This document shows, one piece after another, positions 4,883 through 11,606 of a stretch of DNA of 13,165 bases. The first letter of the stretch is position 1, and every line of letters begins with the position of its first letter. Below the pieces are notes generated by a model that saw only the letters and a list, made by a program, of their open reading frames with translations, made no database searches and had not been told where the DNA came from. Source of the DNA: JAWLCG01 sp041687295 (GTDB lineage Bacteria; Planctomycetota; Phycisphaerae; SM23-33; FEN-1343); assembly GCA_041687295.1 (NCBI GenBank), contig JAWLCG010000108.1:1-13165 (forward strand), given 5' to 3'. Made by a program: the position numbers and the translations under genes.

Positions 4883-5709
4883 TCCATCACCTTGTTCATG
4901 AAGTCCACGCTGCGGGGTACGCCGGTGACTTCGGCCTCGGTGCCTTCGTACTCCAGGGCGACGAAGCCGTCGTAGCCGGCGGCGCGGAGGGCCTTGAGGC
5001 ACTCGGCGTGGTCGATGTCGCCCTCGCCGACGACGCAGGCCTCGCCCGCGTAGCCCCAGGGGTTCAGGCCGTAGGGCACCTTCTTGAAGTCCTTGAAGTG
5101 CACGTAGGCAGCCAGCCCAGCGGCGGTGGCCGTGCCGTCCTTGCCCTCCTGGCCGCCCTGGAGGTAGTTGCCCACGTCGATCGTCGCCCGCAGGTGCCGC
5201 GAGTTGATCGCCTCGATCATCGCGACCTGCTCCTCGCCGGTGCACGGCAGGCCGCCGTGGTTCTCCAGGGCCAGCACCACGCCGAGCCGCTCAGCCTCGC
5301 GGACGACCTCGGCGAGCCCCTCCAGGACGCGCTTGCCGGCGGCTTCGCGGTGTTCGGCGACGAAGCGGTAGGCCTCAGGGATGTGCCCGCCGAAGATTCG
5401 GCTGACCGGCGCCTCGACCTCGGCCGCCACCGGCAGCCAGGCCTTGACGGCGTCGACTTGCTTGCGCCAGGCGTCGCCCTGGCCGGAAAAATCGTTGGAC
5501 ATGCTCAAGCCGCTGAGCACCAGGCCATGGTCCTTGACGGCCTGGCGGATGGTGCGGGCGGCCTCGGGGCCGGGCTGGCCGAGGTAGCGGACGTGGAAGT
5601 CCACGCCCTCGACGCCCAGGTCGGCGACCTCGCGGGCCAGGCGGTTGCAGTCCCAGTTCTCGTCCTTCCAGCGCCGATGGAAGCTGTAGTGGCAGATAGC
5701 CTTTCGCAC
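4879..5709 (-). CDS. sugar phosphate isomerase/epimerase, TIM barrel
   Basis: A cytoplasmic protein of 276 residues in the xylose isomerase-like TIM-barrel superfamily, only distantly similar to the enzyme at 1153-1992. Likely metal ligands are E149 (LALENHGG), D178 (TIDVGNY), H204 (YVHFKDF) and E253 (VALEYEG). VGEGDID at 227-233 is the typical loop before the last strand. The GTG start at 5709 is set by AAGGAG six bases upstream, and a good promoter lies at 5789-5817. It is divergent from a sulfatase gene, and the shared promoter region suggests joint use in breakdown of a sulfated sugar; the substrate is unknown. The TAG stop is part of a GTAG repeat head. Confidence 0.88.
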   Translation of the reverse strand: MRKAICHYSFHRRWKDENWDCNRLAREVADLGVEGVDFHVRYLGQPGPEAARTIRQAVKDHGLVLSGLSMSNDFSGQGDAWRKQVDAVKAWLPVAAEVEAPVSRIFGGHIPEAYRFVAEHREAAGKRVLEGLAEVVREAERLGVVLALENHGGLPCTGEEQVAMIEAINSRHLRATIDVGNYLQGGQEGKDGTATAAGLAAYVHFKDFKKVPYGLNPWGYAGEACVVGEGDIDHAECLKALRAAGYDGFVALEYEGTEAEVTGVPRSVDFMNKVME

Positions 5710-5788
5710 GGTCCGCTCCTTGCAGAGGTCGTCGCCGGGGGCTGCGACGCCAACGCCGCCGCCACGCCCGGACCTCGGGTCTGCCCTG

Positions 5789-5817
5789 CTTATAGGGGCC
5801 CAGGCAACCGGATTCAA
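5789..5817 (-). promoter_or_regulatory. sigma-70-type promoter for the TIM-barrel gene
   Basis: On the minus strand, TTGAAT (5812-5817) and TATAAG (5789-5794) are exactly 17 bases apart. They match the consensus at 4 and 5 of 6 positions. RNA would start near 5782, about 70 bases before the GTG start. This is the best promoter match in the window. Confidence 0.6.
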
Positions 5818-5821
5818 GGGC

Positions 5822-5849
5822 TTGCCAAACGCGCCCCCATCTGAATAAT
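5822..5849 (+). promoter_or_regulatory. sigma-70-type promoter for the sulfatase
   Basis: TTGCCA (5822-5827) and AATAAT (5844-5849) are 16 bases apart, each matching the consensus at 5 of 6 positions. RNA would start near 5856, about 48 bases before the ATG. Its -35 box lies four bases from that of the opposite promoter. The small palindrome CAAGGGCTTG (5815-5824) overlaps both -35 boxes and could be an operator half. Confidence 0.5.
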
Positions 5850-5903
5850 CGGCGATGACCCCGCCGGCGGCCCGCGCCGGCCCCGACACTCAGAGGAGAC
5901 CCC

Positions 5904-7364
5904 ATGCGCATCCTGTACCTGGACATCGACACGCTTCGGCCCGACCACCTGGGCTGCTATGGCTACCATCGCAACACCTCGCCCAACCTCGACCGCCTGG
6001 CGGCCGAGGGCGTCCGCCTGGAGCATTGCTACGTCAGCGACGCCCCCTGCCTGCCCAGCCGGGCCAGCATGTTCCTGGGCCAGTTCGGCATCCACTCCGG
6101 CGTGGTCAACCACGGCGGGCTGATGGCCGACCCGCTGCCCATCGGGCGCGAGCGGCAGTTCCGCAACGACCCGACCCGGCCGGGCTTCATCCCCGCCCTG
6201 CGCCAGGCGGGGCTCTACCCGGTGAGCTTCAGCCCCTTCGCCGAGCGTCACAGCGCGTGGTGGTTCTACCAGGGCTGGCTCGAGATGATCAACACGGGCA
6301 AGGGCGGCGGCGAGAGCGCCGAAGAGGTCGTCCCGCAGGCCCTGGAGTGGATCGAGGCCAACGCCCAGCGCGACGACTGGATGCTGCACATCAACATCTG
6401 GGACCCGCACACCCCCTACCGCGCGCCCGAGGACTTCGGCTACCCCTTCGCCGACGAGCCGCTGGAGGGCTGGTACACCGAGGAGCTCCGCCAGCAGCAG
6501 TGGAACAGCTTCGGCCCCGGCACGCCGCAGGAGCCGGGCGGCAACTACGGCAACCCCGTCAAGCACAGCCGACAGCCCGACCAGGTCCGCTCGATGGACG
6601 AGTACAAGAAGTTCGTCGACGGCTACGACACCGGCATCCGCTACGCCGACCACTGGTGCGGCAAGATCCTCGACGCCCTGGCCGCCAAGGGCGTGCTGGA
6701 TGACACCGTCGTCATCGTCACCAGCGACCACGGCGAGAACATGGGCGAGATGGGCGTCATCGGCGACCACGCCGTCGCCGACCACATCACCAGCCGCGTG
6801 CCCATGATCATCCGCTGGCCCGGCCAGGGCGGCCAGGGCCGCGTCGACACCGCCCTGCACTACCAGACCGACGTCGCCGCCACCATCATCGAGCTCGCCG
6901 GCGGCAAGGTGCCCGCCCACTGGGACGGCCAGAGCTTCGCCGACGCCTTCCGCGCCGAAAAAGACAAGGGCCGAGACGCCCTCGTCGTCAGCAATTGCGC
7001 CTGGAGCTGCATGCGGACCGTCCGCTGGGGCGATTGGCTGCTCGCCCGCGCCTACGACACGGGCCTCAAGAACCTGCCCGAGTTCCAGCTCTACAACGTC
7101 GCCGAGGACCCCCACGAGCTCAACAACCTCGCCGAGGCCCGCCCCGAGCTGGTCGACCACGGCCTGCGGCTGTTGGAACAGTGGACCCAAGACATGATGC
7201 GGACCAGCGAGCACACCGTCGACCCGCTGTGGACCGTAATGGCCGAGGGCGGCGCCTTCCACACCCGCGACCGCCATAAGCTGTACTGCGACCGCCTCCG
7301 CGCCACCGGCCGAGCCCACCACGCGGAGTTCCTCGAAAAGAACCCGACCGGCATTGCCCGGTGA
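5904..7364 (+). CDS. type I (formylglycine) sulfatase, apparently cytoplasmic
   Basis: A sulfatase of 486 residues, hydrolysing sulfate esters in the alkaline phosphatase superfamily. The maturation motif C49-L-P-S-R53 fits the CxPxR consensus; C49 should become formylglycine. Metal-binding segments are DIDTLRPDHLGCYGY near the N terminus (D7, D9, D14) and TSDHGEN at 273-279 (D275, H276). The ATG at 5904 follows AGAGGAG at good spacing. There is no signal peptide, as the first strand MRILYLDIDT starts the fold directly, so the enzyme probably works inside the cell. Many planctomycete sulfatases are exported. No maturase (FGE or anSME) is encoded here. It is divergent from a TIM-barrel isomerase, fitting use of a sulfated sugar; the substrate is unknown. 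Confidence 0.93.
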   Translation: MRILYLDIDTLRPDHLGCYGYHRNTSPNLDRLAAEGVRLEHCYVSDAPCLPSRASMFLGQFGIHSGVVNHGGLMADPLPIGRERQFRNDPTRPGFIPALRQAGLYPVSFSPFAERHSAWWFYQGWLEMINTGKGGGESAEEVVPQALEWIEANAQRDDWMLHINIWDPHTPYRAPEDFGYPFADEPLEGWYTEELRQQQWNSFGPGTPQEPGGNYGNPVKHSRQPDQVRSMDEYKKFVDGYDTGIRYADHWCGKILDALAAKGVLDDTVVIVTSDHGENMGEMGVIGDHAVADHITSRVPMIIRWPGQGGQGRVDTALHYQTDVAATIIELAGGKVPAHWDGQSFADAFRAEKDKGRDALVVSNCAWSCMRTVRWGDWLLARAYDTGLKNLPEFQLYNVAEDPHELNNLAEARPELVDHGLRLLEQWTQDMMRTSEHTVDPLWTVMAEGGAFHTRDRHKLYCDRLRATGRAHHAEFLEKNPTGIAR

Positions 7365-7369
7365 TTCCT

Positions 7370-7396
7370 GATTTTTCACTGCCGATTTGCGGTTAT
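7370..7396. repeat. AT-rich repeat containing GCCGATTT, copy 1
   Basis: This stretch matches 10215-10240 at 22 of 26 positions, sharing GATTTTT and TGCCGATTT. It is much richer in A and T than the surrounding DNA. Here it lies directly after the sulfatase stop; the other copy is the leader of ribD. Confidence 0.45.
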
Positions 7397-7397
7397 C

Positions 7398-7431
7398 AGG
7401 GACCGCGGACGGACCACCGTTCGCGGTCCCT
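7398..7431. terminator. strong hairpin between convergent sulfatase genes
   Basis: AGGGACCGCG (7398-7407) pairs perfectly with CGCGGTCCCT (7422-7431). ACGG and CCGT inside extend the stem through one G-T pair, to about 15 pairs with an ACCA loop. It is followed only by CTT rather than a long T run, so it may stop transcription poorly by itself. Its position 34 bases after the sulfatase stop fits a terminator. Confidence 0.5.
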
Positions 7432-7434
7432 CTT

Positions 7435-7455
7435 GTAGGGCGGGCACCGCCCGCC
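7435..7455 (+). repeat. GTAGGGCGGGC hairpin
   Basis: GTAG followed by GGCGGGCACCGCCCGCC, a 6-7 pair stem with a very short loop. It follows the terminator-like hairpin in the gap between the sulfatases. Confidence 0.65.
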
Positions 7456-7481
7456 GTCGATGGCGCCAGGCGCCTCCGAGC

Positions 7482-7516
7482 GTCCCCATATAGCCCCGGG
7501 CATGCCCGGGGTCTTC
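7482..7516 (+). repeat. CCATATAG-CCCCGGG palindrome family, copy 2
   Basis: GTCCCCATATAG is followed by the perfect palindrome CCCCGGGCATGCCCGGGG and TCTTCG. It is the same as 12961-12992 over 32 bases. Confidence 0.75.
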
Positions 7517-7538
7517 GGTGACGAGGGCAGGCTCCCTC

Positions 7539-7563
7539 GTAGGGCGTGCAACTCGTTGCACGC
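7539..7563 (+). repeat. GTAGGGCGWGCAAC hairpin, copy 1
   Basis: GTAG then GCGTGCAA, loop CTCG, TTGCACGC. It is paired in inverse orientation with 7618-7648, which differs by a compensating T-A to A-T change. Confidence 0.75.
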
Positions 7564-7617
7564 GCAACGACCGCCGCGAGCGCCGCCCTTGGCGGAGAGC
7601 GCCCCCTCCGTGCCAAG

Positions 7618-7648
7618 GTTGCGCGAGCAACGCAGTTGCTCGCCCTAC
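7618..7648 (-). repeat. GTAGGGCGWGCAAC hairpin, copy 2 (shares a stop codon)
   Basis: On the minus strand GTAGG then GCGAGCAAC, loop TGC, GTTGCTCGC: a perfect 9-pair stem. The TAG of its head ends the sulfatase gene at 7645. Confidence 0.75.
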
Positions 7649-8910
7649 GACTTGGGTCCCAACGTCAAGCTTTGCCACCACGCCGTCAACCCCTGCGTCA
7701 TGGCGTGGACGCAGTCGGCGACCGCGGGGTCGCCCAACCGGTCACGCTGCTCCCACGGGTCGGCGGACAGGTCGAACAGGTGGACGGGCGCAAGGTCGCA
7801 GCGGGCGGCGATGAGCTTCCAGCCGTCCTGCACCGCGCAGAGCTGCCGCTCGGTTTCGATGAAGACGGCGCGATCGCTGCCCTCCATCGGCTCGCCGCGC
7901 AGCCGCGGCGCAACGCTTCGGCCGATGCCCAGCGGCCCGGCCCCGCACAGGTCCAGGACGGTGGCGGTCAGATCGACCGTGCCCACGGGCCCGTCGTGGC
8001 GAACGCCCCCGCCGCCGCCGGGCATGCGGACGATGAGCGGCACCTGCACGGCCTCCTGGTACATGACCTCCTTGCCGAACCGCCCGTGGGCGCCGGCCAG
8101 CTCGCCGTGGTCGCTGGTGAACATCACGACCGTGTCGTCGGCCAGGCCAAGCTGCTCCAGGCGAGCGAGCAGCCGACCCACGCAGGCGTCGAGGTGGGTG
8201 ATCTCTGCCAGGTAGCGCCGGCGGAACTCGGCGGGTCCGTAGCGGCAGCCCCAGCCGGTGAACACCGCGTCAACCGACGCCGGCGGCGTGTCCGTCAGAC
8301 CGACCTCGGCGTAGAGGTCGTAGTACTCCTCCGGCGGCGTGCAGGGCGGGTGCGGCGCCTGGTAGGCCACGAACATCGCGAAGGGTTCGCTGCTGGCGGC
8401 AGCGGCCGAAAGCTGCTCACAGGCGATGTCCGTCAGGGCGTCGCTCTCGTGGCCCGGCATGACGATGGCGGCGTCGGGGTCGTCCCGCCAGATCCGCCCG
8501 GCGAAGTGGTCGACGTGGTGGCTCTCCCAGCCGACGAAGTGCGTAAAGCCCCCCCGCTGGCTCGGCGGCACCCATCGTTCGTGCTGCGGCTCGCCGCTGA
8601 GGTGCCACTTGCCCACGTAGTGCGTGGCGTAGCCGGCCTCGTTGAGCCGCTCAGCCAGCCTCGGCAGGCCCTGCGGCAGCGACTGGCCGTTCGCCCGCAC
8701 GCCCGTCTGCGTGGGGTAGAGGCCCGTGAACAGGCACGCCCGGTACGGCGTGCACAGCGGCACGGCCGTGTAGGCCTGCGTGAACAGATGCCCCTGCCCC
8801 GCCAGCCGATCCAGCACCGGCGTGGCCGCGTGCGGATGGCCGTAGGTGCCCATCCACCGCGCGCCGAGCTGGTCGGGGAGGATGTACAGCAGGTTCGGAC
8901 GGTTCGGCAC
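7645..8910 (-). CDS. type I (formylglycine) sulfatase, apparently cytoplasmic
   Basis: A sulfatase of 421 residues. The maturation motif is C53-T-P-Y-R57 followed by ACLFTG: a CxPxR core with Tyr where Ser is most common. Other family motifs are LYILPDQLGARWMGTYGH at the N terminus (Gln14 follows Asp13 where DD is common), GKWHLSG, and TSDHGE near the C-terminal third. The GTG start at 8910 has AAGGAG six bases upstream. No signal peptide is visible, so it is probably cytoplasmic. It is not closely similar to the sulfatase at 5904-7364, so it is not a recent duplicate. Its substrate is unknown. The TAG stop is formed by the GTAG head of the hairpin at 7618-7648. The gene is convergent with the first sulfatase. 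Confidence 0.92.
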   Translation of the reverse strand: MPNRPNLLYILPDQLGARWMGTYGHPHAATPVLDRLAGQGHLFTQAYTAVPLCTPYRACLFTGLYPTQTGVRANGQSLPQGLPRLAERLNEAGYATHYVGKWHLSGEPQHERWVPPSQRGGFTHFVGWESHHVDHFAGRIWRDDPDAAIVMPGHESDALTDIACEQLSAAAASSEPFAMFVAYQAPHPPCTPPEEYYDLYAEVGLTDTPPASVDAVFTGWGCRYGPAEFRRRYLAEITHLDACVGRLLARLEQLGLADDTVVMFTSDHGELAGAHGRFGKEVMYQEAVQVPLIVRMPGGGGGVRHDGPVGTVDLTATVLDLCGAGPLGIGRSVAPRLRGEPMEGSDRAVFIETERQLCAVQDGWKLIAARCDLAPVHLFDLSADPWEQRDRLGDPAVADCVHAMTQGLTAWWQSLTLGPKS

Positions 8911-8937
8911 GCGGTTCTCCTTCCTGTGCGCGGGTGC

Positions 8938-8973
8938 GGGTGCCGTGGCTGCGCCGTTCGTAGCCACGTCTTT
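8938..8973 (+). repeat. GTGGCTAC/GTAGCCAC hairpin, copy 2
   Basis: Same frame (GGGTGCC, GTCTTT) and the same 23-base hairpin length as copy 1, with GTGGCTGC giving one G-T pair. It lies in the leader region of the sulfatase at 7645-8910. Confidence 0.7.
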
Positions 8974-9016
8974 CCGCCGTCTCCGCAACGCTTGATTGGG
9001 GGCCTGCCCAGTCGCG

Positions 9017-9050
9017 AGCCAAAGCGGCGCCAAGGCCGCCGCACTCCATA
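9017..9050 (-). repeat. single unit of the TATGGAGTGCGGCG family
   Basis: On the minus strand it reads TATGGAGTGCGGCGGC, a six-base variable loop, then GCCGCTTTGGCT. It matches one half of the paired element at 2056-2139 and sits between ribD and the sulfatase at 7645-8910. Confidence 0.75.
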
Positions 9051-9071
9051 CGGCCCAGGCAGACTGCCGCC

Positions 9072-9102
9072 GGGCTCGTCGAGCGACCATTGCTCGCCCT
9101 AC
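9072..9102 (-). repeat. GTAGGGCGAGCAA hairpin, diverged copy (shares a stop codon)
   Basis: On the minus strand GTAGGGCGAGCAA then a second arm GCTCG. It is shorter and less regular than 7618-7648 but has the same head. Its TAG is the ribD stop codon. Confidence 0.6.
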
Positions 9103-10205
9103 CCCAGCCGGTAGGTCAGCAGCAGGTCGATGCCGATGGGCTCGACGGTGGGCGCGGGCAAGGGCAGGGCCTGGTCCATGGTGTCGAGCTCTTCCCAGCT
9201 GACACACGGCAGCCCCTCGCGCCCGCCGAGGATCCGCGGGGCCAGGAAGACGCGCAGCTCGTCGGCGAGGTGGCCGCCGAGGAACGCCCCGAGCACGCCC
9301 GAGCCGCCCTCGACCAGCAGACGGGTCCACTGGCGTCGGCCCAGCTCGTCCAGCAGGGCCGGCAGGTCCACGCCGTGGGCCGTGCGGGGCAACGCCAGCA
9401 GCTCGGCGCCGGCGGCGCGGAGGGCGTCGGCGTGCGCGGGCCGGGCGTCCAGGCCGTCCTGCGTGGTCGCCACCAGCAGCGGGGCCTCGCCGGTGGTGCG
9501 GGCGAGCTGGCTCTCGGCCGAGAGGTCCAGGTCCTCATCGAGGACGACGCGGGTGGGCTGTCGGCCCTGGCCGGTGCGGTTGGTCAGCCGCGGGTCGTCG
9601 TGCCGGGCCGTGCCGATGCCGATCAGGATGCCGTCGCACACCGCCCGCAGTTGGTGGACCCGCTGGCGGGACGCCTCCGAGCTGATCCACTGGCTGTGGC
9701 CGGCCCGGGTGGCGATTCGGCCGTCGAGGGTCTGCGCCCATTTGCAGATCACCCACGGCCGGCCCGTTCGGCGGAGCTTGAGGTACTCGGCGAGCAGCTC
9801 GCGGGCCTCGTCAGCCAGCAGACCGACCTCGACGGCCAGGCCCGCCTCGCGGAGGCGCGTCAGGCCCTTGCCGGCCACGGCGGGGTTGGGGTCCTCGACG
9901 GCGGCCACCACGCCGCCGAGGCCCGCGGCCAGGATCGCCTCGGTGCACGGGCCGGTCTTGCCCACGTGGCAGCAGGGCTCGAGTGTGACGTAGATCGTCG
10001 CGCCGCGGACGTCCTCGCCCCGGTCGGCTGCATCGCGGAGGGCCTCGATCTCCGCGTGAGGCCCGCCGAAGCGGCGGTGCCAGCCCCGGCCAATCACCCG
10101 GTCGCCACGGACGATGACGGCCCCGACCATCGGGTTGGGCTCGACACAGCCCAGCCCGCGACGGGCAAGCGTGAGGGCCTCGGACATATGCTGCGGGGAA
10201 GGCAT
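9099..10205 (-). CDS. ribD: bifunctional riboflavin biosynthesis deaminase/reductase RibD
   Basis: RibD carries out the deaminase and reductase steps of riboflavin synthesis. The N-terminal deaminase domain has zinc ligands H50 (GGPHAEIE, with E52 as the proton shuttle), C78 and C87 (LEPCCHVGKTGPC). The C-terminal reductase domain, from about 147, has KWAQTLDGRIA, the SQWISSEASR segment, GIGTARHDDPRL and LVEGGSGVLGAFL. At 368 residues it has the usual bifunctional length and looks intact. ATG 10205 is used; ATG 10187 is possible. Neither has a Shine-Dalgarno sequence, but an AT-rich leader precedes the first. No other rib genes are adjacent. The TAG stop is part of a GTAG repeat head at 9072-9102. 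Confidence 0.95.
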   Translation of the reverse strand: MPSPQHMSEALTLARRGLGCVEPNPMVGAVIVRGDRVIGRGWHRRFGGPHAEIEALRDAADRGEDVRGATIYVTLEPCCHVGKTGPCTEAILAAGLGGVVAAVEDPNPAVAGKGLTRLREAGLAVEVGLLADEARELLAEYLKLRRTGRPWVICKWAQTLDGRIATRAGHSQWISSEASRQRVHQLRAVCDGILIGIGTARHDDPRLTNRTGQGRQPTRVVLDEDLDLSAESQLARTTGEAPLLVATTQDGLDARPAHADALRAAGAELLALPRTAHGVDLPALLDELGRRQWTRLLVEGGSGVLGAFLGGHLADELRVFLAPRILGGREGLPCVSWEELDTMDQALPLPAPTVEPIGIDLLLTYRLG

Positions 10206-10214
10206 CGGAGTTTT

Positions 10215-10240
10215 GATTTTTGATTGCCGATTTGGGATTA
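10215..10240. repeat. AT-rich repeat containing GCCGATTT, copy 2 (ribD leader)
   Basis: Matches 7370-7396 at 22 of 26 positions. On the minus strand it reads as an A-rich leader (AAATCGGCAATCAAAAATC) ending about ten bases before the ribD start. It may keep the initiation site unstructured, as ribD lacks a Shine-Dalgarno sequence. Confidence 0.45.
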
Positions 10241-10288
10241 GGAGGTAGCGCCCAGCGCCGCAATGGCTGGGCCGGCACGGCGCAGCTC

Positions 10289-10368
10289 GTAGGCTGGGGC
10301 GCCAGCCCCACCTTTCGGGCGCGGGGACACCCGGAAGGTGGGGCTTCGCTGCGCTCGCCCCAGCCTAC
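10289..10368. repeat. paired GTAGGCTGGGGC inverted repeat
   Basis: GTAGGCTGGGGC opens the element and its complement closes it at 10357-10368. Inside, CCCCACCTTTCGGG and CCCGGAAGGTGGGG pair with one mismatch. Each end also folds on itself (GGCTGG with CCAGCC; GGGGC with GCCCC). It fills much of the gap between ribD and the oxidoreductase. Confidence 0.8.
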
Positions 10369-10376
10369 AGACTCTA

Positions 10377-10387
10377 TCCCAGCCTAC
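10377..10387 (-). repeat. partial GTAGGCTGGG unit
   Basis: On the minus strand GTAGGCTGGGA, head only, starting four bases after the TAA stop of the oxidoreductase. It is followed about ten bases later by the full paired element. Confidence 0.55.
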
Positions 10388-10391
10388 GGGG

Positions 10392-11504
10392 TTACTCGTC
10401 CAGCTGGCCGGGCTCCAGGCCGGCCTGCAGGGCGGCGGGGCGGGTGAAGGTGCTGGGCACCTTGTAGTGCTTGCCGCTCTGGCTGGAGTCCTCGAAGCCG
10501 AGCATGACGTCGAGCACGTGGTAGGCCTGCTCGCCGGTGACGCGGTGGGCTCGGCCGCTGCGGATGGCGGTGGCCATGTCGGCCAGGCCCATGGAACGCT
10601 GCTGGGCGTCGCTGTGGGGATGGCTGTAGGGGACCTCTTCCCACTGGCCGCCGCGCTGGCGGAGGATCTGCACCTTGCCGCCGAAGCCGTTCGGGTCGGG
10701 CACGCTGAGCGAGCCGCTGGTGCCGTGGATCTCGATGCAGGGCAGGTGGTGGCCCTGGACGGCGAAGCTGGTGATGATGGTGCCGATGGCGCCGTTCTCG
10801 AACTCCATCGAGCCGGCGATGTGGTCGGGGGTCTCGACGTCGATGCGGGTGCCGTAGAGCGGCTTGCTGGTGATGGTGCGGGGGTTGATCATGACCTTGG
10901 TGATGCCGGTGACCTTGCGGATCGGGCCCAGCAGCATCGTCAGGTCGCTGAGGTAGTAGGGGCCCATATCCAGCATGGGGCCGCCGCCGGCCTTGTAGTA
11001 GAACTCGGGGGCCGGGTGCCAGGTCTCATGGCCGCCGCAGGCCATGAAGGCGGTGACCACGAGGGGCTGGCCGATGGCGCCCTCGTCGAGGAGCTTGCGG
11101 GCGGTCTGGTGGCCCGAGCCCAGGACGGTGTCGGGCGCGCAGCCCACGCGGAGGTTGGCCTTCCTGGCGGCCTGGAGGATGCGCTGGCCCTCGTCGCGGG
11201 TGACGCCGAGGGGCTTTTCGTTGTAGACGTGCTTGCCGTTTTCCAGGGCGGCCAGGGCGACGTCCATGTGGGCCTTGGGGATGGTCAGGTTGAGCACGAC
11301 CTCGACGTCGTCGCGCCGCATCAGCTCTTGGGTGGTGCAGGGGGTGCCCACGCCGTGCTTCTCGGCGGCGGCCTGGGCCTTGGCCATGTCGAGGTCGGCC
11401 AGGGCGGTGATTTCGAGGATGGGGTACTTCTTGGCCGTGGTCAGGTAGGCGTTGCTGATCGCCCCGCAGCCCACCACGCCGACCTTCACCGGTTTGATCG
11501 CCAT
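10392..11504 (-). CDS. Gfo/Idh/MocA family NAD(P)-dependent oxidoreductase
   Basis: A cytoplasmic oxidoreductase of 370 residues, of the family acting on sugars, inositols and related compounds. The N-terminal Rossmann fold carries VGVVGCGAIS (glycines 9, 12 and 14), and the catalytic-type EKP motif is at 96-98 (K97). The C-terminal domain has GGGPMLDMGPYYLSDLTMLLGP, in which Tyr stands where many relatives have the active-site His of DxGxHxxD; this DMGPYY form occurs in a recognised-looking subgroup. The ATG at 11504 has AGGAGT six bases upstream. It is divergent from the HD-GYP gene and a single-gene unit. Substrate unknown. A GTAG-headed repeat begins four bases after its TAA stop. Confidence 0.92.
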   Translation of the reverse strand: MAIKPVKVGVVGCGAISNAYLTTAKKYPILEITALADLDMAKAQAAAEKHGVGTPCTTQELMRRDDVEVVLNLTIPKAHMDVALAALENGKHVYNEKPLGVTRDEGQRILQAARKANLRVGCAPDTVLGSGHQTARKLLDEGAIGQPLVVTAFMACGGHETWHPAPEFYYKAGGGPMLDMGPYYLSDLTMLLGPIRKVTGITKVMINPRTITSKPLYGTRIDVETPDHIAGSMEFENGAIGTIITSFAVQGHHLPCIEIHGTSGSLSVPDPNGFGGKVQILRQRGGQWEEVPYSHPHSDAQQRSMGLADMATAIRSGRAHRVTGEQAYHVLDVMLGFEDSSQSGKHYKVPSTFTRPAALQAGLEPGQLDE

Positions 11505-11600
11505 GCGTTGACTCCTGTGGATAGCTCGCTCGCCGGGCCGAGGCCGGCCGCCCCGCAGCCCGTCGATCGAGGGTTCAACCTTGCCGCCCCGCCGGGTCGC

Positions 11601-11606
11601 TGTCAA
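11601..11606 (-). promoter_or_regulatory. perfect -35 box upstream of the oxidoreductase
   Basis: TTGACA on the minus strand, about 100 bases before the ATG at 11504. At a 17-18 base spacing the candidate -10 (CAAGGT or AAGGTT) is poor. The full promoter is uncertain. Confidence 0.3.

Noticed and set aside
7546..9114. A 522-codon plus-strand open frame
   Set aside because: It lies antisense over the sulfatase at 7645-8910, whose CTPYR, GKWHL and SDHGE motifs are unmistakable on the other strand.
9103..9330. N-terminal extension of the second sulfatase frame to 9330
   Set aside because: The extension overlaps the ribD 3' end and intergenic repeats and has no signal-peptide character. The GTG at 8910 has a strong ribosome binding site and starts the fold normally.
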